A stretch of DNA of 64,000 nucleotides from Archangiaceae bacterium (GCA_016714225.1 JADJNS010000008.1:310001-374000); one strand, 5' to 3'; counted from the first letter of the stretch, positions 33,100 to 42,068 are shown. Notes: generated by a model from the letters alone, not told the origin. Numbers and translations are program-made.

Positions 33100-34674
33100 A
33101 TGGCGGGGCCCGCGATTCCGACCCAGTGCGACGTGGCGATCATCGGCGGCGGCGTCGCCGGTCTCACCGCGGGCGCGCTGCTGGCGCGCGCCGGCCTGTC
33201 GGCCGTGGTGCTCGAGCGCGAGAGCCGCCCCGGCGGCTACCTCGCCGGCTTTCACCGCAAGGGCTTCGTCTTCGACTCGGCCATTCACTGGCTCAACCAG
33301 TGCGGCAGGGGCGGCATGGTGCACAAGGTCTTTCACTCGCTGGGAGACGACCCGCCCGAGGCGCCCGTGCTCGAGCGCATTCGCCGCTACAAGGGCGACA
33401 GCTTCGACTACCTGCTCACCCACCAGCCCGACGCGCTGAAGGAGCAGCTGGCCAGAGACTTCCCCTCTGAGGCGAAGGGGCTCGACCGCTTCTTCAAGCT
33501 GTCGCGGGTGCTGGGCGAGCGCATCACCGGCTACGCGCGCTACATGCGCACCGCCGACACGCTCTCGTTTCCCGAGTGGGTCGGCCGCGGCTTACAGCTG
33601 ATGGGCTGGAGCTACCCGTTCTGGCGCCTGGTCGGCGACCGCGACTGCAAGGCCCTGTCGAAGTTCTTCCACGATGAGGACCTGAAGAAGATCTTCTGTA
33701 GCGAGCCCGACATTCTCTCGTGCCTGGTGCCGATCGGCTGGGCGTACACCGGCGATTTCCAGCGGCCTCCGCGCGGTGGCTCGCAGTCGTTCATCAAGTG
33801 GCTGATGCGCCGGGTGGGCGAGCTGGGGTCGGTCGTCGCGCTGCGCACCGCGGTGCAGTCGGTGACCACCGACCAGCGTGGGGTGAGCGGGGTGAAGCTC
33901 GCCGACGGGCGCGAGGTGAAGGCACGCTGGGTGATCGGCGCCTGCGATCTCGACGCGCTGTTCACGCAGCTGCTGCCCAGCGGCGCGGTGCCCGACGATC
34001 TGGTGGCCCGCTACCGCGCCGCCGAGCTCTACAACTCGTGCGTCACGCTCTCGATCGGGCTCGACTGCGATCCCCGGGCCCTGGGCCTCGGCGAAGAGAT
34101 GATCTTCCTCACCAAAGACGGCGTGCCGCGCGAGCAGCACAACAGCGGCGACCCGCACACCTCGGGGCTGTCGATTCTCGCTCCCTCGATTCGCGACCCC
34201 TCGCTGGCGCCGGCCGGCAAGGGCACCGTCACCGTCTACTGCGAGGCGCACATCGGCTACGCCGACCGGTGGAAGACCGGCCCCGACCTCGAGCGGGGCC
34301 CGGCCTACCAGCAGCTCAAGCGCGACTACGCCCAGGTGATCATCGACCGCGTCGACGCGCGCGTGGCGCCCGGGCTCAAGGCGCACATCGAGCTGCTCGA
34401 CGTCGCGACGCCGATCACCCACCTGCGCTACACCGGCAACCGCGACGGCACCATCATGGCGCAGCGCACCACCAAGGCGAACATGAAGGCCAAGGTGGCG
34501 GGCTACCGCACTCCGGTCGATCGCCTGCTGGTGGGCGGGCAGTGGGCAGAGTACGGCGGAGGCGTGCCAATGGCGGTCAAGGCTGCGGCGAACGCCGCGG
34601 CGATCGTGCTCAAGCAAGAGAAACCCCAGGCGTTCAGACAGCTGTGTCAGGTGCTCGACCAACCCTTGTCGTAG
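33100..34674 (+). CDS. CrtI/RetSat-like FAD-dependent desaturase or saturase
   Basis: The product is 524 residues. A dinucleotide-binding motif GGGVAG (16-21), an ERESRPGGY segment and FDSAIHWL are typical of the phytoene desaturase/retinol saturase superfamily. The C-terminal signature is VDRLLVGGQWAEYGGGVPMAVKAAANAA. It would add or remove double bonds in a polyene or isoprenoid. ATG 33100 is used; in-frame GTG 33073 is possible. It is divergent from the halogenase/desaturase pair, so all three may belong to one lipid or pigment pathway. No carotenoid synthase gene is in the window. Confidence 0.85.
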   Translation: MAGPAIPTQCDVAIIGGGVAGLTAGALLARAGLSAVVLERESRPGGYLAGFHRKGFVFDSAIHWLNQCGRGGMVHKVFHSLGDDPPEAPVLERIRRYKGDSFDYLLTHQPDALKEQLARDFPSEAKGLDRFFKLSRVLGERITGYARYMRTADTLSFPEWVGRGLQLMGWSYPFWRLVGDRDCKALSKFFHDEDLKKIFCSEPDILSCLVPIGWAYTGDFQRPPRGGSQSFIKWLMRRVGELGSVVALRTAVQSVTTDQRGVSGVKLADGREVKARWVIGACDLDALFTQLLPSGAVPDDLVARYRAAELYNSCVTLSIGLDCDPRALGLGEEMIFLTKDGVPREQHNSGDPHTSGLSILAPSIRDPSLAPAGKGTVTVYCEAHIGYADRWKTGPDLERGPAYQQLKRDYAQVIIDRVDARVAPGLKAHIELLDVATPITHLRYTGNRDGTIMAQRTTKANMKAKVAGYRTPVDRLLVGGQWAEYGGGVPMAVKAAANAAAIVLKQEKPQAFRQLCQVLDQPLS

Positions 34675-35771
34675 TGGCGCTGTTCGCAGCGCTTCCGGCG
34701 CGCGCGCTCGACGCGCGGGCGGCGTTTCACGCGTCGAAGGCCTGGGCCGGGTTCGTCTCGCAGGGCGTGGTGCTGCGCGAGCAGTGGCTCGACGTCGAGG
34801 GCTCGGCCTTCGCGCTGGTGCACGCGGTGCGCACCGACGACGACGGCTTTCGCGGCGAGCTGTTCGCGGTCGAGGCGAGCAGCGGCGCGGTGTGGCCCGG
34901 CGAGCTGCAGCTCGAGGCGTGCCCGCCGCTCGAGACGGTGAAGTCGATGCGCGTGCTCTACCGCCACGGCGGCGGGGTGCAGGTTCGGCTGGCCCAGAGC
35001 GAGTGGCCGAAGAAGCCGTTCGGCTCGTGCGACGAGCTGCGCCGCGCGGCGCTGGCGGGGTGCACCGTGCGCGTGCCGGTGAAGCTCGACGCCGAGCAGC
35101 TCGCCTCGGGGCCCGATCAGGCGAAGCTGGGCAGCGGGTGGGTCGCCGCCTCGGCCGGCCGGGTCGACGCGCCGAAGAGCCCCAGCGCGGGGCTGAAGCT
35201 CACCACCGCGCTGCGCGAGTGCCTCGGAGAAGACGACACGCCGCTGCTGGCGCCCCTCGAAGATCGCCTGGCGCTGGCCGGCTCGAAGAGCGTGCTGCTG
35301 GTGTCGGAGGCGCTCACCTCGACCTGTGCGCCCTGCGAGCACGACGGCACCTGGGCGCTGCCGGGGCCTCCGGGCTCCGACGAGGTGAAGCGGCGCGGCG
35401 CCCAGGCCCAGGCGGCGTGGCGGGCCGGGCGCCGCGACGCAGCGCTCGAGCAGTGGAGAGACCTCTTTCGCTGGTACTGGGCCGGCCCGCGCGAGCGCAG
35501 CGTGGTGTGGGCCGAGACGCTCGAGCAGTTCGGCGCCGCGCTCGGGGCGATGCGGGAGCCCCTGCAGGCGCGGCAGGTGCTCGACGAGTGCTGGCTCACC
35601 AGCAAGGCGCCGACCGCCTCGCTGATGAGCACCATGGGCGACGTGTTTCGCGAGCTGGGCGACGTCGACGCCGCGGTGGCCGCCTACCAGCGCGTGCTCG
35701 CTGCCGACGCCAGCCGCGCCCAACGCGAGCACGCCCTCGCCGAGCTGGCCCGGCTGCGAAAGCCGCGGTGA
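34644..35771 (+). CDS. Secreted TPR protein
   Basis: The product is 375 residues. Choosing GTG 34644 gives a good signal peptide (GARPTLVVVALFAALPARA), and the gene then overlaps the previous one by 31 bases. The in-frame GTG at 34674 would leave too short a signal. The middle region contains Cys pairs (ALTSTCAPCEHDG). The C-terminal third has at least two tetratricopeptide-like repeats (LMSTMGDVFRELGDVDAAVAAYQRVL). No enzymatic motif is visible. It is probably a periplasmic scaffold. Confidence 0.72.
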   Translation: MSGARPTLVVVALFAALPARALDARAAFHASKAWAGFVSQGVVLREQWLDVEGSAFALVHAVRTDDDGFRGELFAVEASSGAVWPGELQLEACPPLETVKSMRVLYRHGGGVQVRLAQSEWPKKPFGSCDELRRAALAGCTVRVPVKLDAEQLASGPDQAKLGSGWVAASAGRVDAPKSPSAGLKLTTALRECLGEDDTPLLAPLEDRLALAGSKSVLLVSEALTSTCAPCEHDGTWALPGPPGSDEVKRRGAQAQAAWRAGRRDAALEQWRDLFRWYWAGPRERSVVWAETLEQFGAALGAMREPLQARQVLDECWLTSKAPTASLMSTMGDVFRELGDVDAAVAAYQRVLAADASRAQREHALAELARLRKPR

Positions 35772-35800
35772 CGCCCGGCTCGGCAACCACCGTGACCGCG

Positions 35801-35932
35801 CGGGGTGAGCCCTGTCGAACCCCGCTGTCGCCCGTCGAAGGCTCGAGCGCTACCTACGCCATCGTATTGCCACGTTCGGGCCGCCTCGAAGCAGGGAGCA
35901 TGCGCCGCTGCAGCCTTCGGCGAGCGACGGCA
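35801..35932 (+). repeat. Dispersed ~132-bp hairpin repeat, copy 3
   Basis: This is the most divergent of three copies, in the same orientation as 11987-12121. Conserved stretches are GGGTGAGC...GTCGA...CCC, CCATCGTA, and the GAAGC..GGAG.ATGCG.CGCT core. It lies between the TPR gene and the kinase-like gene, which converge, the same placement as copy 2. It is followed by the palindrome CACCCTTCGACGGGCTCAGG and GTG at 35931-35953. Confidence 0.6.
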
Positions 35933-35970
35933 CCCTTCGACGGGCTCAGGGTGCGCGGTCTCTCGTGCGC

Positions 35971-37800
35971 CTACTCGAGCTCGACGTTGAAGCGCACGTT
36001 CTCGCCGGCGTGCAGCGTGAACGGCTCGCTCCACTTCGCCTTGCCGACGGTGACCAGCACGCGGTGGGCACCCTCGTAGACGGGTATCTCTTTCATCGGC
36101 GCGGTGCCGATTCGCTTCCCGTCCATGAAGACGGCGGCGCCTTCGGGCGCGGTGAGCACCACGGTGCCCTGGCCGATGGCGATGCTCTCGACCTCGGTGG
36201 CGCCTTCTTTGAGCGTGAACACCCGCCCGGTGTTGATGCCGAGCTCCTTGTTCTCGAGCTTCACCACCTTGCGGCCCGGAGTCAGCTCGACCTTGATCGG
36301 CGTTCTCCCGTACGGCTTGCCGTCGATGGTCACCTCGGTGGCCGGTCGGGTGTCGAGCTGCAGGCCGGTCGGGCCCGGCTTGACCACCGGCGGCACGGCC
36401 GCGACCGCGCCGCCCGCATCGACGATCGCCGGGGCAGGGGCCGCGACCGGGGCAGGCTCTGCGCCCGCATCTTCGGGCGCCACCACCGCCACCGAAGCGT
36501 CTTCGACCGGCTGCGGCACCGCCACCGCCTTGCTGCCCGCATCGATCAGCGCCGGCAGCCCGTGCTCGACCGACGGCAGCGGCTTGTCTGAGCCCTTCAT
36601 CAGCCACCACACCGCGAAGCAGCCGACCACCGCGGCCAGCACCAGCCCCCACGGCAGCCGCGGGCCGGTCGCCTCGGGCCGCTGGGGCTCTTGGTACGAG
36701 ATCTTGATGCCCGGCTCGGGCGCCTTGCGGTCGGGCGCCGAGGGCCTGGGCGGCGCCGCAGCCTTCGGCGCATTCGCAGCGCGCGTCACCGCTGCGGTGG
36801 CGATGGGCGTGTGATCTGGCGGCTTCTCGGGCCGCGCCGCCGGCGCCGCCTTCTCGCCCCACAGCTTGCGCGCCGCCTCGGCGATCGCCGAGTCGATGGT
36901 CTGCCGCCGCGCCGCGCGCGTCTCGTCGGAGCCGGGGAACAGCTCCCTCATCCACGTCGAGAGCTCTTCGTTGGTCGGCAGCGCCCCGAGCGCCGCCACC
37001 ACCGCCTCGCGAAACGCCAGCGGGGTGGGGTAGCGATCGTTCACCTTCTTGGCGCAGGCCTTCTGCAGCACCGCCTCGAGACCCTCGGGCGCCAGGCCCG
37101 GCGTCATCGGCGGCAGCGGCAGGGTCAGCACCGCGTGGTCGAAGAACTCGGCCTGATCCGAGAAGGGCACCTGCCCGGTCATGCACTCGTACATCAACAG
37201 CCCGAGCAGGTAGACGTCGGTCTGTAAGGAGAAGCTCTCGCGGCCGCCGATGATCTGCTCGGGCGCGGTGTGCACCCGGCGGCCCTTCACCCGCTGGCCA
37301 CCCATCTCGCGCGGCGCGAACGCCAGCGCCCCGTAGCCGGTGATCTTCACCACGCCGTTGAACGAGACCAGCAGCGTCTCGGGCCGCACGTCTCCGTGAA
37401 TCAGCGGAGTGCCGTCGTCGTTGCCGGCCACGTGCGCGTAGTGCACCCCGGTGGCCGCGTCGCAGGCGATCTTCGCCGCCATCAGCGGGGGAATCTTCTC
37501 GGCCCGCTCGATGATCTTCCGCAGGCTCTCGCCGTCGGCATACTCGACCACCCGCGCGTGGCCCTCGTCGAGCTGACCGAAGCCGTGCACGTGCACGATG
37601 TTGGGGTGATCGAGCTTCGAGGCGTGCTCGGTCTCGCGCTTGATCTTCGCCAGCAGGGCGGGGTCGGCCTCGGCCGCCTCGGGCAGCCAGACCAGCACCA
37701 CCGGGTACGAGCGGCCGTCGTCGTAGATCTCGAGGCCGAGAAAGGCCCGGCTGCCTTCACCGGCGAGGAGGGGGCCGATCGCCTGGTAGCGCACTGCCAT
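35971..37800 (-). CDS. Kinase-like (pseudokinase) membrane protein with PEGA domains
   Basis: The product is 609 residues. The N-terminal 270 follow a Ser/Thr-kinase fold but key residues are lost: the VAIK lysine position reads VVLV (34-37), HRDxKxxN is HGDVRPET (135-142, Asp137 kept but Asn replaced), and DFG is GYG (155-157). The APE motif (179-181) and the helix-F Asp195 remain. A Pro/Ala linker, one membrane helix (about 383-400) and PEGA-type beta domains (about 475-605) follow. It is therefore likely a pseudokinase that senses or anchors rather than phosphorylates. It lies 36 bases downstream of the HtrA gene, in the same direction. Confidence 0.85.
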   Translation of the reverse strand: MAVRYQAIGPLLAGEGSRAFLGLEIYDDGRSYPVVLVWLPEAAEADPALLAKIKRETEHASKLDHPNIVHVHGFGQLDEGHARVVEYADGESLRKIIERAEKIPPLMAAKIACDAATGVHYAHVAGNDDGTPLIHGDVRPETLLVSFNGVVKITGYGALAFAPREMGGQRVKGRRVHTAPEQIIGGRESFSLQTDVYLLGLLMYECMTGQVPFSDQAEFFDHAVLTLPLPPMTPGLAPEGLEAVLQKACAKKVNDRYPTPLAFREAVVAALGALPTNEELSTWMRELFPGSDETRAARRQTIDSAIAEAARKLWGEKAAPAARPEKPPDHTPIATAAVTRAANAPKAAAPPRPSAPDRKAPEPGIKISYQEPQRPEATGPRLPWGLVLAAVVGCFAVWWLMKGSDKPLPSVEHGLPALIDAGSKAVAVPQPVEDASVAVVAPEDAGAEPAPVAAPAPAIVDAGGAVAAVPPVVKPGPTGLQLDTRPATEVTIDGKPYGRTPIKVELTPGRKVVKLENKELGINTGRVFTLKEGATEVESIAIGQGTVVLTAPEGAAVFMDGKRIGTAPMKEIPVYEGAHRVLVTVGKAKWSEPFTLHAGENVRFNVELE

Positions 37801-37836
37801 TGCCCAAAGGCTACGGGCCTATTGCAGCACGTCAAC

Positions 37837-39117
37837 TTAGAACGGCAGGGTGATGTGGTACCCCGCGCGCCCGCGCCGCACCAGAATCAGCACCGACGAC
37901 GCGCCGCGCGAAGAGACCAGCGCCTCACGCCAGTCGTTCTCGCTGGCGATCGCCCGCCCGTTCACCTTCGAGATCACGTCTCCGGGCTGAAAGCCGATCT
38001 TCGCGGCGTTCGAGCCGGGGCGAATCGCCGCCACGGTGATCGCTCCGCCCGCCGCCTTCACCCGGAAGCCCAGCCGCTTCCACCCCAGCTCGTCGGCGAG
38101 CCGGGGCGGGAACTCGGCGGGGGTGACGGTGAGCGGCACCGTCTTGCCGTCGCGGAACACCTCGAGCGGGAAGCCGGCCTTGGCGGGGTAGCTCTTCAGC
38201 CGCGCGCGCAGCTCGTTGGCGTCGTCGACCTGGTGGCCGCCCGCCGAGACCACGATGTCTCCGTCTTGCACGCCCGCGGCCTCGGCCGGTGACCCCGGCT
38301 CGACCGAGACCACCAGCGCGCCGTACGTGCGGTCCCACGCGGTGGCGCGCGCCACCTTGGGGTTCAGGTTCTCGACCTCGAAGCCCACCCACGCCGGCCG
38401 CAGCTTGCCGAACTGCGACAGCTCGGCGACCACCCGCTTCACCTTGTCGGCGGGAATCGCGAACCCGATGCCCTGGCCGCCCGCGTAGATCGCCGAGTTG
38501 ATGCCGATCACCTCGCCGTCGATGTTGAGCAGCGGGCCCCCCGAGTTGCCCGGGTTGATCGACGCGTCGGTCTGAATGAAGTCGTCGTAGTCGCGGTTGT
38601 CGGCCTTGAACGAGCGGCCCACCGCGCTCACCACGCCCACCGTCACCGTCTTCTTGAGCCCGAACGGAGACCCGATGGCGATCACCTTCTCGCCGATCAT
38701 CAGGTCGTTCGAGTTGCCGATCTTCGCGGCCGGCAGCGGCCCCTTGGCCACGATCTTCAGCACCGCGAGATCGTTGTCGTTGTCGGACCCGACCACGTCG
38801 GCGTCGAGCTTGCGGCCGTCGGCGAGAATGACGTGAATCTGCGACGCGCCGCGAATCACGTGCTCGTTGGTGAGAATGATGCCGGCCGGGTCGACGATCA
38901 CGCCCGAGCCCAGGCCCTCGATGGCCTCGGTGCGCTCGCGTGGCCCGAAGAAGAAGTCGTCGAGGGGCGACATCGAGCGAAAGCTGCGCTCGACCAGCTG
39001 CACCGTGCCCACGTAGACCACCGCGGGAGAGAATTTCTCGACCACCTGCACCACCGCATCGCGGCGGCTGTTCACGTCGCCCAAGGTCAGGGCGGCAACC
39101 CACAGAAGAGCGTTCAT
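37837..39117 (-). CDS. HtrA/DegP-type periplasmic serine protease
   Basis: The product is 426 residues. The trypsin-like domain has the catalytic triad H86 (TNEHVI), D116 (NDLAVL) and S192 (NPGNSGGP). Two PDZ domains follow (about 232-325 and 335-425). The N-terminus (NALLWVAALTLGDVNS) is a weak signal peptide. It degrades or refolds damaged envelope proteins. ATG 39117 is chosen because the open frame upstream crosses the divergent neighbour. A second HtrA is encoded at 52930. Confidence 0.92.
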   Translation of the reverse strand: MNALLWVAALTLGDVNSRRDAVVQVVEKFSPAVVYVGTVQLVERSFRSMSPLDDFFFGPRERTEAIEGLGSGVIVDPAGIILTNEHVIRGASQIHVILADGRKLDADVVGSDNDNDLAVLKIVAKGPLPAAKIGNSNDLMIGEKVIAIGSPFGLKKTVTVGVVSAVGRSFKADNRDYDDFIQTDASINPGNSGGPLLNIDGEVIGINSAIYAGGQGIGFAIPADKVKRVVAELSQFGKLRPAWVGFEVENLNPKVARATAWDRTYGALVVSVEPGSPAEAAGVQDGDIVVSAGGHQVDDANELRARLKSYPAKAGFPLEVFRDGKTVPLTVTPAEFPPRLADELGWKRLGFRVKAAGGAITVAAIRPGSNAAKIGFQPGDVISKVNGRAIASENDWREALVSSRGASSVLILVRRGRAGYHITLPF

Positions 39118-39147
39118 GGCGCGCGCAGAATCCACTAAGAAGGGCTG

Positions 39148-39804
39148 ATGCGAAACCTGTTTGCTCTGGCCTTGGTGGTGGTCGCTGCGCCCGCGTTCGC
39201 CCAAGACGACGAGGCGAAGAAGGTCGCCACCACCTACCTGAACGCGCTGACGGGGAAGGGCGACGAGGCCGGCAAAGATCTGCTGCTCGGCGGCGTCACC
39301 ATGAACGCCCAGCTCTTCACGCTCGAGAACGCCGAGCTCAAGGCCGAAGAGGTGAAGAAAGAAGACGGCGATCTCGGCAAGGCCGTGCAGATGATGAACG
39401 AGCTCGACAAGGCGGGCCGCAAGGCGCTCACCAAGCTGATGGGCGCCGAGGCCGTCGGCGACGACCTCAAGGTCACCGAGGTGTCGAAGGAAGACGCCGA
39501 GAAGCTGCTCAAGCCCACCCTCGAGAAGGCCCAGGTCTTCTTGAAGGCCGCGCCGGTGCTCGCCTACGCCAGCCGCGTCGGCAAAGAGGTCTACTGGCAC
39601 CCCAAGAACCCGATGCGCGCGGTGCTGGCCAAGGCCGGCAACAGCGGCAAGTACTCGCTCGAGCTCCACCGGTGGACGGTGACCTCGAAAGAGGGCCCCA
39701 ACAAGACCCCCCGCGAGTGGCCGCTGCGCGTGCTGCGCTTCAAGGGCGGGAAGATCGACACCGGTTGGAAGGTGCTGCCCGCCTCTGACTGGAACGCCGA
39801 ATAG
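39148..39804 (+). CDS. Secreted protein of unknown function
   Basis: The product is 218 residues with a clear signal peptide (RNLFALALVVVAAPAFA, then QDDEAKK). The mature protein is mostly helical and charged, then has a beta-rich end (VYWHPKNPMRAVLAKAGNSGKYSLELHRWTV, WPLRVLRFKGGKIDTGWKVLP). I do not recognise the family. It is divergent from htrA, with only 30 bases between the starts. Confidence 0.75.
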   Translation: MRNLFALALVVVAAPAFAQDDEAKKVATTYLNALTGKGDEAGKDLLLGGVTMNAQLFTLENAELKAEEVKKEDGDLGKAVQMMNELDKAGRKALTKLMGAEAVGDDLKVTEVSKEDAEKLLKPTLEKAQVFLKAAPVLAYASRVGKEVYWHPKNPMRAVLAKAGNSGKYSLELHRWTVTSKEGPNKTPREWPLRVLRFKGGKIDTGWKVLPASDWNAE

Positions 39805-40721
39805 GCGCGCTGGCCGCAAGCCTCACCTTCGCGCTCGCCGCGCAGCTCCACGTCGCGCGCGGGGCCGGCGCCGAGGGCTGCCCCGAGGGTGCCGCGCTCG
39901 AAGGTGCGGTGCGGGCGAGGCTCGCCTCCGACCCGTTCTCCGACCCGAAGCCCGATGCGTTCGCGGTGAGCTTCTCGCTCGAGGCCGACCGCTCGTGGCG
40001 CGCCACCGTGCGCCGCACCGCCGGTGACGCCGCGCCCACCGAGCGCGCGCTGCGCTCGACCGCCGCCGACTGCGCCGAGCTCGCCGAGTCGGTGGCCTTC
40101 TCCATCGCGCTGGCCATCGACCCCCGGGTGCTCTCGGGCAAGCCGCCCGAGCCGCCGCGCCCCGAGCCGCCGGCCCCCGTCGCGACTCCAGCGCCCGCCG
40201 CTCCGGCGCCTGCGCCCGCGCCGGCACCCACCCCGGTGCGCCTCGAGGCGGCGCTGTCGGGCGCCGCGACGCTGGGCTCCGCGCCTTCGGTGAGCGGCGG
40301 CGGGCTGCTCTCGATCGGGGTGTCGCGTGGGCCGCTGCTCGGCCTGGTCGAGCTGCGCGTCGAGGCGCCTGGCTCGGCGGCGGTCGGCACCGGCGCCATC
40401 TCGACCCAGGTGCTCGGCGCGACCGCGCTGCCCTGCTACCACTTCCCGGTGGTCGGCCTGTGCGGTGCCCTGTTCCTGGGCGGCATGCGGGTGGGCAGCA
40501 GCGGCCTCACCGACGCCCAGAACGGCACCGCCCTGGTGGTGGCGCTGGGGCCGCGGCTGTTCGCCGAGCTCCAGGTGCTCAGGTGGCTCTCGCTGCGCGC
40601 GCTGCTCGAGGCCAGCTTCGTCTTCACGCGCACCACCATCACGGTCGGCGCTGCCCCGGCCTGGGTGACGCCCCCGGTGATGGGCCTGGTCGGCGCAGGC
40701 GCGGTCTTTCACTTCGAGTGA
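39789..40721 (+). CDS. Secreted or envelope protein, probable CTG start
   Basis: The product is about 310 residues. The frame is open from 39789, but the only ATG/GTG-type start (GTG 39909) would remove the signal peptide and the N-terminal motif GCPEGAALEGAVRARL. Starting at CTG 39789 gives a good signal (ERRIGALAASLTFALAA) and a 16-base overlap with the previous gene. The middle is a Pro/Ala linker (about 115-140), and the rest is a barrel-like, Gly-rich domain ending in FHFE, suggesting an outer-membrane beta-barrel. The start assignment is tentative; a sequencing error near 39790-39830 is the alternative. Confidence 0.6.
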   Translation: MERRIGALAASLTFALAAQLHVARGAGAEGCPEGAALEGAVRARLASDPFSDPKPDAFAVSFSLEADRSWRATVRRTAGDAAPTERALRSTAADCAELAESVAFSIALAIDPRVLSGKPPEPPRPEPPAPVATPAPAAPAPAPAPAPTPVRLEAALSGAATLGSAPSVSGGGLLSIGVSRGPLLGLVELRVEAPGSAAVGTGAISTQVLGATALPCYHFPVVGLCGALFLGGMRVGSSGLTDAQNGTALVVALGPRLFAELQVLRWLSLRALLEASFVFTRTTITVGAAPAWVTPPVMGLVGAGAVFHFE

Positions 40722-40757
40722 CGGGTTCTGCGACCCGCCCCAACACGCTGCTGAGCC

Positions 40758-41309
40758 ATGCCCGAGCCCGCCGCGCCACAGCCCCTGGGTAACGACTTCC
40801 AGGCGATGTACCGGGCCGAGCTCAAGCCGGTGTGGAGCTTTTTGCGCCGCCTCGGCGCCCAGGGGAGGGATCTGGAAGATCTCACCCAGGAGGTCTTCCT
40901 CACCGCGTACCAGCGCCGCGAGGCGTATGACCCCGCTCAGCCGATTCGGCCGTGGCTGCTGGGCATCGCCTACCGCCGCGCCGCCGACCACCGCCGCCTC
41001 GCCTACCACGCGCGCGAGACCGAGGCCGAAGCGGCGCCCGAGGTGCCCGACGAGCGGCAAGATCACGAGCGCTCGCTCTTGGCGAAAGAGGCGAAAGAGC
41101 TGGTCTACCAGGCGCTCGACGAGCTCCCCCTCGAGAAGCGCGCCCTGGTGGCGCTGCATGATCTCGAGGGAGAGAGCGTGCCGGCGATCGCCCAGGCCCT
41201 CGGCGTTCCGCTCAACACCACCTACTCGCGGCTGCGCCTGGCCCGAGATCAGTTCGCGCGCGCCTTCGCCGCCGCCCAAGAACGCCGGAGGTCTCATGTC
41301 TCAGTCTGA
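40758..41309 (+). CDS. ECF-type RNA polymerase sigma factor
   Basis: The product is 183 residues, the usual ECF size. Region 2 (about 14-80: QAMYRAELKPVWSFLRRLG, DLEDLTQEVFLTAYQRRE, PWLLGIAYRRAADHRR) and region 4 (about 115-172: LDELPLEKRALVALHDLEGESVPAIAQALGVPLNTTYSRLRLARDQF) are both intact. It directs RNA polymerase to stress or envelope promoters. It overlaps the next gene by 14 bases. Confidence 0.93.
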   Translation: MPEPAAPQPLGNDFQAMYRAELKPVWSFLRRLGAQGRDLEDLTQEVFLTAYQRREAYDPAQPIRPWLLGIAYRRAADHRRLAYHARETEAEAAPEVPDERQDHERSLLAKEAKELVYQALDELPLEKRALVALHDLEGESVPAIAQALGVPLNTTYSRLRLARDQFARAFAAAQERRRSHVSV

Positions 41310-42018
41310 GCTGCCGCCGCTCCCCGACGATCTGCGCCGCATGCTGGCCGAGCTGCCGGGTGAGGCGCCTTCGGCCGACGTCGAGGCGCGCATGTTCGCC
41401 GCCATCGGGGCGGCCTTGGCTCCCACCGCGGCGGCAACGGCCACCGCCGCCGGAGCCAAGGCCGGGGCTTCGGCCTCGGGCGCCTCGGCGGTCGGTGCGG
41501 GCGTCGCCAAATACGTGGTCGCCGCGTTCATCGCCGGCGCGGTGGCCGGGGGAGGAGCGCACGCAGTGCTGGCTCCGACTCCCGTGCGCGTGGTGACCGC
41601 GCCGCTGCCGATCGCCGTGGCCCCGGAGCCCGCAGTGGCGCGTGAGCCGGTGATCGAGCCGCCGCCTCCTCCGACGGCGCCTGCCCCCGAAGCTCCACGC
41701 CGGGTCAAACGCGAGCCGAAGGTCGAGGCTGCGGCGCCCGCGCCCGGTCACCTGGGCGAAGAGCGCCGCCTGCTCGACGCCGCCCGCACCGCGCTGCGCG
41801 AGGGCAAGCCCGATCGGGCGCTCACCGTGCTCGAGCAGCACCTTCAGGGCTTCGAGCGCGGTGAGCTGGCCGAAGAGCGCGAGGCGATGCGGGTGCAGGC
41901 CCTGATGTCACTGCAGCGCGTCGCCGAGGCCCGCCTGCTGGCGGCCGAGTTCCGCGCGAGGTACCCGGGGAGCATGTTTCTCCCGGTCATCGACGAGGCG
42001 ACCCGCGAGACGAAGTGA
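41296..42018 (+). CDS. Membrane protein coupled to the ECF sigma factor, possible anti-sigma
   Basis: The product is 240 residues. A short N-terminal cytoplasmic part (LPDDLRRMLAELPGEAPSADVEARMFAAIG) precedes a hydrophobic helix (about 70-95, KYVVAAFIAGAVAGGGAHAVL), a Pro-rich stretch and a C-terminal TPR-like region (LLDAARTALREGKPDRALTVLEQHLQGF). The position, overlapping the sigma gene by 14 bases, and the single-helix topology fit a membrane anti-sigma factor. No zinc-binding HxxxCxxC is present. Confidence 0.72.
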   Translation: MSQSELPPLPDDLRRMLAELPGEAPSADVEARMFAAIGAALAPTAAATATAAGAKAGASASGASAVGAGVAKYVVAAFIAGAVAGGGAHAVLAPTPVRVVTAPLPIAVAPEPAVAREPVIEPPPPPTAPAPEAPRRVKREPKVEAAAPAPGHLGEERRLLDAARTALREGKPDRALTVLEQHLQGFERGELAEEREAMRVQALMSLQRVAEARLLAAEFRARYPGSMFLPVIDEATRETK

Positions 42019-42068
42019 CGGGTTTTCTCGCACCGCCCAATTCAACAGGCGGGAGGACGTACGAATCG

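Noticed and set aside
30152..34674. Carotenoid biosynthesis cluster
   Set aside because: No phytoene synthase, lycopene cyclase or prenyl synthase is present; one CrtI-like gene is not enough.
37837..39819. Longer HtrA protein starting near 39819
   Set aside because: The extra N-terminus lies over the divergent secreted-protein gene and has no homology; ATG 39117 fits the family.
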